Part shown: piece after piece, positions 52,219 through 59,600 of the stretch | Layout of the letters: each line of letters starts with the position of its first letter | Numbering within the stretch: the stretch's first letter is position 1 | Program-made: the position numbers and the translations under genes | The notes under the pieces: model-generated | What the model was told of the DNA's origin: nothing | Database searches by the model: none | What the model saw: the letters and a program-made list of their open reading frames with translations, nothing else | Source of the DNA: Arthrobacter sp. 18067 | GTDB lineage: Bacteria > Actinomycetota > Actinomycetes > Actinomycetales > Micrococcaceae | Assembly: GCF_902706295.1 (NCBI RefSeq) | Contig: NZ_CACSJJ010000011.1 | Coordinates: 62,001 to 126,000, forward strand | DNA length: 64,000 nt | Direction: 5' to 3'

Positions 52219-52974
52219 CTAACGGCCTGTCAGCCGCGTCGCCTCGGCCACGTCGCCCGTCCGCCATTCCGGACCAAAGGATGACATCGTGGGGTTCCTG
52301 AAGAAATCAGCCAAGGCCCGTTCAACCGAGTCCAAGTTATGAACCAGATACAGCGGCATTAACCCCTTCAAACCACCCATGGGAACCTCCACGGACTGGT
52401 CCGTTCGTCCAGCGGGATGCACCAACACCACCCACGAACCGTCATCAGCAGCAACAGCATTCCGGTGACACACCATTCCTGCTTCAACACCACCAGCCAC
52501 TTCAAAACGCGCTGAGCCGTACTCGACCGTCAAACGCCCGCGCTTTGCCCCATCCAGGGAATGCAGGGCCTCATCCGCCACCCGCCAGGCCTCCGTCGCT
52601 GAACCAAATCCACGCTTATCCACCGTCCAAGGAGCCGCCGGGACCCTCGTTCGGCTCCTGGCAGCACGTCCCCATGCCAAACCTGCTAACGCTCCCGCGA
52701 GGAAGCCGCCAAACCAGGCATACCCAGACACGCCCAAGACGAACCACACCACGACGAACAAAACCAGAACAACGGAACCCATCCACTGCCGGGGTACGCC
52801 AAATCGAAGAAACGAGGCACCCGCAGCCAGACCGACAAGTAACGACCCGACCTCCAGCAGAACTCTGTCGTTCGGCACAAACACCATCACAGAGAGCGTG
52901 GCCAGCAAGACCACCCCACTGAAGATCAGGAAGCCTCTCCAAGGGCTCCGCCGATTCTTTGTCACAACTACCAA
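52219..52974 (-). CDS. membrane protein paralogous to the neighbour, possible immunity protein
   Basis: 251 residues from TTG 52974 (GTG 52965 is the alternative). AAGGGG lies between the upstream stop and this start. Helices are in residues 10-115 (GFLIFSGVVLLATLSVMVFV, MGSVVLVLFVVVWFVLGVSG), then a soluble domain (KRGRLTVEYGSARFEVAGGV, VLVHPAGRTDQSVEVPMGGL, VERALADFFRNP) with the same order of elements as 51361-52158. It follows the fragment at 52994 by 20 bp in the same direction. Confidence 0.7.
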   Translation of the reverse strand: MVVVTKNRRSPWRGFLIFSGVVLLATLSVMVFVPNDRVLLEVGSLLVGLAAGASFLRFGVPRQWMGSVVLVLFVVVWFVLGVSGYAWFGGFLAGALAGLAWGRAARSRTRVPAAPWTVDKRGFGSATEAWRVADEALHSLDGAKRGRLTVEYGSARFEVAGGVEAGMVCHRNAVAADDGSWVVLVHPAGRTDQSVEVPMGGLKGLMPLYLVHNLDSVERALADFFRNPTMSSFGPEWRTGDVAEATRLTGR

Positions 52975-52993
52975 CTTTCTTGAATCCCCTTTG

Positions 52994-53308
52994 TCACCAG
53001 CCAAGACGGCCTTGCAAGAGATCCCCACCGAATCCAACGGCGCCACCCATGGCGCCACCATTCCACAGACCTACAGTATTCGTCTGGTTGGGATTGAACA
53101 TGCCATTCAAGGTTCGAGGCGCAAAATAGGGCATCTGCTGCAATGTGTCCACACCATTCTGGGTGAGGTTCGGAAGCCGCCCCGGCAGCGCAGAGGCGCC
53201 TGCGCCAATTGTGCTCGATAGGCCTGAGGCGCCCGCCCGGGTGGTAACGCCCAGCCCCCTGAAAATAACGTTGGTCCCCGTATGGGCCGGCGGAGCCGAT
53301 GAACTCAA
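52994..53308 (-). pseudogene. 3' fragment of an unknown, possibly secreted, protein
   Basis: The readable part, about 90 codons, is GASGLSSTIGAGASALPGRL, NLTQNGVDTLQQMPYF and LWNGGAMGGAVGFGGDLLQG. Gly/Asn-rich composition and position ahead of paired membrane proteins recall the C-termini of type VII-secreted effectors. No start with a ribosome binding site is present, and the upstream end runs into an oppositely oriented fragment near 53260-53290, so the gene looks truncated. Confidence 0.5.
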
Positions 53309-53552
53309 CCCGCTCTACGTCAGCCCGGCCTCAGGTAAGCCGTCACAGATGCTCGACGCGGTCACCGGAGGTGAAAAGGGAGTGCGGTTCGCCGACGGTT
53401 GTGGCGGGGCGCTGGCAGTGGACAGCTCGGGACTCACGGTAACGGCCTTGCAGATCACGCCACAGTGCACCGTGCGCGCCAGTGTCGGAAACTTCACCGA
53501 GCTCCAGTCCGCGCCCTTCGGCATTACCTCCCGGGAGAACGCGGGCGAGTAA
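53257..53552 (+). pseudogene. 3' fragment of a second protein, opposite strand
   Basis: Frame in which ADELNPLYVSPASGKPSQML, VRFADGCGGALAVDSSGL and TVTALQITPQCTVRASVGNF read like a beta-rich secreted domain. The frame can be extended back to an ATG at 53145, but that part overlaps the minus-strand fragment and does not look like the same protein. I read it as a gene tail joined to the previous remnant by deletion or rearrangement. Confidence 0.45.
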
Positions 53553-53592
53553 CCCTCCCACCGCCGAGGGGCTGGATTCCACGCCCCAGAAA

Positions 53593-53647
53593 CGCCGAGG
53601 GGTTAGATCCCAGCACTTTCAAAGGCATGAGATCTAACCCCTCGGCG
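53593..53647. repeat. hairpin repeat, family 3, copy 1
   Basis: Perfect 17-bp arms CGCCGAGGGGTTAGATC (53593-53609) and GATCTAACCCCTCGGCG (53631-53647) around a 21-nt loop with CTTTCAAAG. A partial extra left arm (CGCCGAGGGG) lies just upstream, near 53562. Confidence 0.85.
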
Positions 53648-53717
53648 CAGCCAGGAGTAGATTAGCCCCGGATGCCGCACGACACCCTCGGAACAAGCAA
53701 GGACCGCGGAGGCAACA

Positions 53718-54275
53718 ATGGCCGGGTCAACACGAAAGACAACCAAAAGCACCGACTACGCGTTCGTCACTGAGTGGCGCGTGGCCGGGACGCGTGAAGA
53801 GGTAGTGGGCGTCCTCGGCAACGCCGCGACGCTCAAGCAATGGTGGCCCTCCGTCTATCTCACAGTGACGCCCGTGGCCCAGGGCGGCCCCGACGGTGTT
53901 GGCGCCTCTTTCGACCTCCACACCAAGGGCTGGCTCCCCTACACACTGAGATGGCGACTCAGCATTACCGAACCTGTGACCCTCGACGGCTTCGCACTCT
54001 CCGCCCAAGGTGACCTCAACGGGACGGGCCGCTGGACTTTTGAAACCGACGGTCCCGAGGTTGTCATCACCTACGACTGGCGGGTCAGCGCAGCCAAGCC
54101 CTTGCTGCGGAGGCTGAGCTGGCTCTTCAAACCGGCATTCTCTGCCAACCATCATTGGGCTATGGCGAGCGGCGAGGAGAGCCTCAAACTTGAGCTCCGC
54201 CGTCGACGTGCAGGGGCAGGAGCGAAAGTCCCCGAGCCGCCGAAACCCACGTTCGTCCGGCCTTCGAAGGGTTAG
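53718..54275 (+). CDS. SRPBCC (START-like) family protein
   Basis: 185 residues, a polyketide-cyclase/START-like fold: DYAFVTEWRVAGTREEVVGV at the N-terminus, LKQWWPSVYLTV, and the long C-terminal helix region NHHWAMASGEESLKLELRR. Such proteins bind hydrophobic ligands in a helix-grip cavity. The ribosome binding site is GCGGAGG upstream of ATG 53718. The TAG stop and last codons fall in the left arm of a hairpin repeat. Confidence 0.85.
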   Translation: MAGSTRKTTKSTDYAFVTEWRVAGTREEVVGVLGNAATLKQWWPSVYLTVTPVAQGGPDGVGASFDLHTKGWLPYTLRWRLSITEPVTLDGFALSAQGDLNGTGRWTFETDGPEVVITYDWRVSAAKPLLRRLSWLFKPAFSANHHWAMASGEESLKLELRRRRAGAGAKVPEPPKPTFVRPSKG

Positions 54276-54326
54276 CTCCCGACCCTTTGGCTTTTCCAAA
54301 GCCCCGAGATCCCGCCCCTCGGCGCA
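54263..54326. repeat. hairpin repeat, family 3, copy 2 (degenerate)
   Basis: TTCGAAGGGTTAG...GAGATCCCGCCCCTCGGCGCA aligns with copy 1 at both ends and in the CTTT...CAAAG centre, with more mismatches. It includes the stop codon (54273-54275) of the SRPBCC gene. Confidence 0.65.
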
Positions 54327-54425
54327 AGTATTCACATAGCCACCCATCCGAGACCCGCTCGGCCCCGAACTCCCGATAGAATCAAGACGCCAACATCAAG
54401 CAGCTATGGAACTGAGGGAGGACCA

Positions 54426-55046
54426 GTGCGCACATCGCGGACCCGGGCTCCTTTCCATGCGCTGCGGTCGGGTGCCATCTCCCTTGTCATCGTTCTCCTC
54501 GCTGCAGGCGCACACGTCGTGGGTGGAGGAACTCTGCCCACAGCTCCGGTCCTGCTGGCGCTCGTAGCGCTGACGGCCCTGGTTGCCACACTGGCTACCC
54601 GATTCAAGCTGAACCTCGTTGCCATGGCAGGCCTCCTTGGCGGGGGACAGTTGGCTCTTCACGAGGCCTTCACCGCGTTGACCCCCATCACGGCCATCGG
54701 CCCGGGAGCAAACCACCACCTCGGCGGCGAATCCCTAAGCCCCGGTGTGGATATCGCAACGACGCACACCCATGAGCTCGGGACAGCTTTTGGCGCCATG
54801 ATGCTGGTGGGCCACGTCCTGGCTACCGTTGCTTCTGCCGTCATTCTGACCAAGGGCGAGGACGCCCTCTGGCAGCTCGCAGCCTGGCTGCGGCCCTTGT
54901 TCGCCCTGCCCACTTTGGTGTTCAGGCCCGACGCCGGCGCCTCGCCTGTCGCACCAGGCACGCCCGACGTCTTCATCCCCCGCCCTTGGCGGAACCTACG
55001 GCAGGACAGCCGGCGCGGCCCGCCCGCCGTCGTCGTACTTCCTTAG
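54426..55046 (+). CDS. multi-pass membrane protein next to the YcnI-like gene
   Basis: 206 residues from GTG 54426 with GGGAGGA upstream. Four helices: AISLVIVLLAAGAHVVGGG, APVLLALVALTALVATLATR, an amphipathic region with NHHLGGE and TTHTHELG, and FGAMMLVGHVLATVASAVIL. The His-rich outside loop could bind metal. It lies 121 bp upstream of a YcnI-like copper protein in the same direction, suggesting a shared copper role. Confidence 0.75.
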   Translation: MRTSRTRAPFHALRSGAISLVIVLLAAGAHVVGGGTLPTAPVLLALVALTALVATLATRFKLNLVAMAGLLGGGQLALHEAFTALTPITAIGPGANHHLGGESLSPGVDIATTHTHELGTAFGAMMLVGHVLATVASAVILTKGEDALWQLAAWLRPLFALPTLVFRPDAGASPVAPGTPDVFIPRPWRNLRQDSRRGPPAVVVLP

Positions 55047-55167
55047 TTCCGCCCGGCACCCCAGGCGCGCCAACGATGCGCGCCCTGAACGCAAAGCCTT
55101 TGCATGGTGACGGGCCCCAAACCCGTACCCTCGCGCCGCACAACCGGCGCCCCCGAAAGGCAATCCC

Positions 55168-55905
55168 ATGAAAAAGTCCACCCTCCGTCGTACCCTTTCC
55201 GCCACCGCCGTTGCCGGTGGAACTGCCGCCCTGATGATGGCCGGCCTGGCCGGAGCCTCAGCGCATGTTGGGGCAGATCCCAACAAGACTGCTGCAAACT
55301 CTTACGCGCTGGTCACGTTCGGCATCCCGCACGGTTGCGATACCTTCGGCACCACCAAAGTAGCCATCTCACTGCCCGAGGAATTGAACGACGCCCAGCC
55401 GACTGTCAACCCGAACTGGACCGTAGAGAAGGTGACAGAGACCCTCGCCGAACCCAAGAAGCTGGATGACGGCACCACCATCACCAAACGGACCAGCCAG
55501 ATCGTGTACACGGCCAAGGCACCGCTGGATCCGCACCTGCGCGATGCACTGGTCCTGTCGGTCAAGCTGCCGGATGCAGCGGGAAAGACCATTTACTTCC
55601 CCACTTTGCAGACCTGCGAGCAGGGGCAGACTGACTGGTCCGAGATCGCCAAGGAAGGGCAGGATGAGCACGAGCTCAAGGCCCCGGCACCGTCGGTCAC
55701 CATCACCCCCGCTGCCGCGGAAGGCGACCACCACGCTGCCACAACAGTCTCCACCGAGCAGGCCTCCGCGGTCACCGACGACGGCTCGCAGGCACGCAGC
55801 TGGGCAGGCTTGATCGCCGGCATCGCTGGTTTGGGCTTGGGCGGTGCTGCATTCTTCCGCAGCCGTTCCGCCAAGCCAGCCGCGGCCAAGGCTGACACCA
55901 AGTAG
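55168..55905 (+). CDS. YcnI-like (DUF1775) copper-binding membrane-anchored protein
   Basis: 245 residues. The Sec signal (TAVAGGTAALMMAGLAGASA) is followed directly by His, so cleavage at ASA-H would expose the N-terminal His used by YcnI to bind Cu(II). The DUF1775 domain spans residues 33-170 (HVGADPNK, FGIPHGCDTFGTTKVAISLP, PNWTVEKV with its Trp). A C-terminal helix (SWAGLIAGIAGLGLGGAAFF) anchors it outside the cell. Probably copper acquisition or delivery. Confidence 0.9.
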   Translation: MKKSTLRRTLSATAVAGGTAALMMAGLAGASAHVGADPNKTAANSYALVTFGIPHGCDTFGTTKVAISLPEELNDAQPTVNPNWTVEKVTETLAEPKKLDDGTTITKRTSQIVYTAKAPLDPHLRDALVLSVKLPDAAGKTIYFPTLQTCEQGQTDWSEIAKEGQDEHELKAPAPSVTITPAAAEGDHHAATTVSTEQASAVTDDGSQARSWAGLIAGIAGLGLGGAAFFRSRSAKPAAAKADTK

Positions 55906-55913
55906 CAAATTCA

Positions 55914-55952
55914 GGATTGGCGCCCGGAAGATCACGATCCGGGCGCCAATCC
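55914..55952 (+). terminator. terminator after the YcnI-like gene
   Basis: Perfect 15-bp stem (55914-55928 with 55938-55952), 9-nt loop, then TTGCTCTT. Confidence 0.85.
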
Positions 55953-56009
55953 TTGCTCTTCGCCGTGGCTCAATTGACTCACGCCACGGCCGAGGCAAGG
56001 CTGGTGCCC

Positions 56010-56642
56010 ATGTGGACTCAGCGCATCAAAACCGGACTTGTGACGACGACGGCAGCCGCTTCACTGCTGCTTCTAGCGGCCTGCGGGCCCAGCCCCAGCC
56101 CGGCGGGAACGAGTAGTGCCCCGCCCACCTCTTCGACTCCGTCGGCCTCGGCGACGCCCAGTTCACCTTCTGCAACGGCTACAACGACGCCATCGTCGTC
56201 GGCCACTGCCACGTCCGCAGACTCCGCCCTGTGCAAAGCTGCGTCATTGACTGTGGCCACCGACTCGACCGGCGGCGGAGCGGCCGGCAGCATCTACGAA
56301 AAGTTGATCCTCACGAACTCCGGGAGCACCGCCTGCATCCTGGAGGGCTTCGCCGGTGTCTCGCTGACCGCCGATGCCAGCGGTGAGCCGATCGGCGAAC
56401 CGGCAACCCGCGAGACCACCACCCCTGTCACCAAGATCGAGCTGGCCCCGGGCAAGTCGGCGTGGGCTGAAATCCGCTACACGCAGGCCGGAAACTACGG
56501 CGATTGCACCAAGGTCCCAGCGGCCGGCTTCCGTATCTACCCGCCTAACGACACCGCATCGCTGTTCATCGCCGAGCCCCACGACGCGTGCAGCAACGCC
56601 GGCATCAAGCTCTTGACCATCACCGCGTTCCAGGCAGTCTGA
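56010..56642 (+). CDS. DUF4232 lipoprotein
   Basis: 210 residues from ATG 56010. The lipobox is LLLLAAC near residue 24, a Ser/Thr/Pro/Ala-rich spacer runs to residue 70, and a DUF4232 beta domain follows (LTNSGSTACILEGFAGVSLT, SAWAEIRYTQAGNYGDC, IKLLTITAFQAV). The family is common in actinobacterial envelopes and has no defined role. The longer upstream frame is rejected because it would bury the signal peptide. Confidence 0.87.
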   Translation: MWTQRIKTGLVTTTAAASLLLLAACGPSPSPAGTSSAPPTSSTPSASATPSSPSATATTTPSSSATATSADSALCKAASLTVATDSTGGGAAGSIYEKLILTNSGSTACILEGFAGVSLTADASGEPIGEPATRETTTPVTKIELAPGKSAWAEIRYTQAGNYGDCTKVPAAGFRIYPPNDTASLFIAEPHDACSNAGIKLLTITAFQAV

Positions 56643-56697
56643 CCTTCTCCCTACGGCCCCGGCTTATTCTGTCGGGGCCGTGGGGCATGATGGAGGA

Positions 56698-59600
56698 ATG
56701 CAGGAGCCGCAGGCGTCGGATGGCGCCATCAGCCGTTTCAGCCAGGCAACCAGGGAATGGTTCCTCGGCGCTTTTTCCGAGCCCACACCCGCGCAGGACG
56801 GGGCATGGAACGCGATCTCGTCAGGCTCACACGCACTTGTAGTAGCCCCCACCGGTTCCGGTAAAACCCTCGCGGCTTTCTTGTGGGCCCTGGATCGGCT
56901 CCATTCCACACCGTCAGATGCACTGCCGGGATTGGAATCCGTCCCGGCCAACGGCAAGGGCCGCGCCAGACGCCCCAAAACCAAGACACGCGTCCTCTAT
57001 ATTTCACCGCTCAAGGCGCTGGGCGTAGACGTCGAACGCAACCTGCGCGCACCTCTGATCGGCATCACGCAGACCGCCAAGCGTTTGGGGCTGCCAGCAC
57101 CGCTGGTCACGGTCGGCGTCCGTTCAGGAGATACGACGGCGGCGGATCGCCGCACGCTGTTGACCAGCCCGCCGGACATCCTCATCACCACACCGGAGTC
57201 CCTGTTCCTCATGCTGACCTCCCGTGCCCGGGAGACGCTCAGCGAAGTGGACACCATCATCATCGACGAAGTGCACGCTGTGGCCGGCACCAAGCGCGGG
57301 GCACATCTTGCCGTTTCCTTGGAACGCCTCGATGCCCTGCTGCCCAAGCCTGCGCAGCGCATCGGACTCTCAGCTACCGTCCAACCCCGTGAATTGGTGG
57401 CCCAGTTCCTGGCAGGCCAGGCGCCAGTGGAGATCGTGGCACCCCCGTCCAAGAAGAACTGGAACCTTACTGTCACTGTTCCGGTGGAGGACATGTCGGA
57501 CCTGCAGGGGGCGGCCGGAGCGTTCGATTCCGGACCCGCGTCCGGCCTGCAGCCCCAGGCCTCCATCTGGCCTCATGTTGAGGAACAGATCGTTGACCTG
57601 GTCCTGTCCAAGCAATCCACCATTGTCTTCGCCAACTCCCGGCGTCTTTCCGAGCGCCTCACGGCACGGCTCAATGAAATCTACGCGGAACGCCAGTTGA
57701 TGGCGGTGGGCGGCGGAGATTGGGCTGGCCCCGGGACGAACCCCGGCGTTCCGGCGTCCACCGCCACCCCGGCTCATATGATGGCGCAGGCCGGCAGCAC
57801 TACCGGCGCAGATCCCGTGCTTGCCCGTGCTCACCACGGCTCGGTCTCCAAGGATCAACGGGCCATGATCGAGGATGACCTCAAGTCCGGCAGGCTCCGC
57901 TGTGTCGTGGCAACCTCGTCACTGGAACTGGGCATCGATATGGGTGCCGTGGACCTGGTCATCCAAGTGGAGTCTCCGCCGTCGGTGGCCAGTGGCCTGC
58001 AACGCGTGGGGCGTGCAGGCCACCAAGTGGGCGAGATTTCCGAGGGCGTGTTGTTCCCCAAGCACAGGGCTGATCTCCTGCACACCAGTGTCACCGTGGA
58101 ACGCATGTTGAGCGGGCAGATTGAACGCTTGAGCATCCCCACCAATCCCCTGGACATCCTGGCCCAGCAGACTGTGGCGGCAACTGCTTTGGGGAGCATA
58201 GATGTCGAGGACTGGTTCAGCACGGTGCGGCGGTCAGCACCGTTCGCGAGCCTGCCGAGGTCGGCGTTTGAGGCCACACTGGACCTGTTGGCGGGCCGGT
58301 ATCCGTCAGACGAATTCGCTGAGCTCCGGCCGCGCATCATTTGGGACCGGCACGCAGGAACCATTGAGGGCAGGCCCGGCGCCCAACGACTTGCGGTGAC
58401 CTCTGGCGGCACCATTCCGGATCGCGGACTGTTCGGCGTGTACATCATCGGCACGGAGGTTGAGGGCTCATCCTCCCCAGGCAGCACCGACGGAAGTGAA
58501 CCCACAGCGTCGGCTCGCGCTGCCAAGGGCGGACGCCGCGTTGGCGAGCTCGATGAAGAGATGGTGTACGAGTCCAGGGTGGGCGACGTCTTCGCACTCG
58601 GAGCCACCAGCTGGAAGATCGAGGACATCACCCACGACCGCGTACTGGTCTCCCCTGCCTTTGGCCAGCCCGGCAAACTCCCCTTCTGGAAGGGCGATTC
58701 CCTCGGCCGCCCGGTCGACCTCGGCCGGGCCTTGGGTGCCTTCATCCGCGAACTCTCCGCCGCTGACGAGGCTCCTGCCATGGAACGCTGCCAGGCCAGC
58801 GGCCTGGATGCCTTCGCAGCAAGCAACCTGCTCCAATACCTCAGGGAACAGAAGGACGCCACCGAGATTGTGCCAAGCGACAGAACGCTGGTGGTCGAAC
58901 GCTTCCATGACGAGCTGGGCGACTGGCGGGTTGTCCTCCATAGCCCCTTCGGTATGCCTGTCCACGCTCCGTGGGCACTCGCCGTGGGCCAACGGCTCCA
59001 ACAACGGTACGGTCTGGACGGCTCTGCAATGGCTGCCGACGACGGCATCGTGCTACGCGTGCCCATGATGGAAGACGAGCCGCCCGGAGCTGAGCTCTTC
59101 CTGTTCGACCCGGAGGAACTGGAACAGATCGTCACTGCAGAAGTCGGCGGCAGCGCACTGTTCGCCTCACGATTCCGCGAGTGCGCGGCCAGGGCTCTGC
59201 TGTTGCCCCGTCAAAACCCGGCCAAACGCCAGCCACTGTGGCAACAACGGCAACGTTCAGCCCAGTTGCTGGACGTCGCCCGGAAATACCCGTCATTCCC
59301 CATCGTGCTCGAAACGGTGCGTGAATGCCTGCAGGATGTCTACGATCTACCAGCGCTGAAAGACATTGCGGCATCCGTGGAGCGCCGTGAACTCAGGATC
59401 GTGGAGACTACAACCCAGCAGCCCTCCCCCTTCGCGAAGTCCCTGCTGTTCGGCTATGTGGCCCAGTTCCTCTACGAGGGCGACTCCCCCTTGGCGGAAC
59501 GCCGGGCTGCTGCCCTCGCCTTGGACTCCACTCTCCTCAACGAGCTCCTGGGCCGCGTGGAACTGCGCGAACTGCTGGACGCGGCCGTCATCGACTCCAC

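Noticed and set aside
50906..53720. A complete integrated prophage or ICE next to tRNA-Ser
   Set aside because: No integrase, att duplication or phage genes are visible; only small remnants and two membrane proteins are present.
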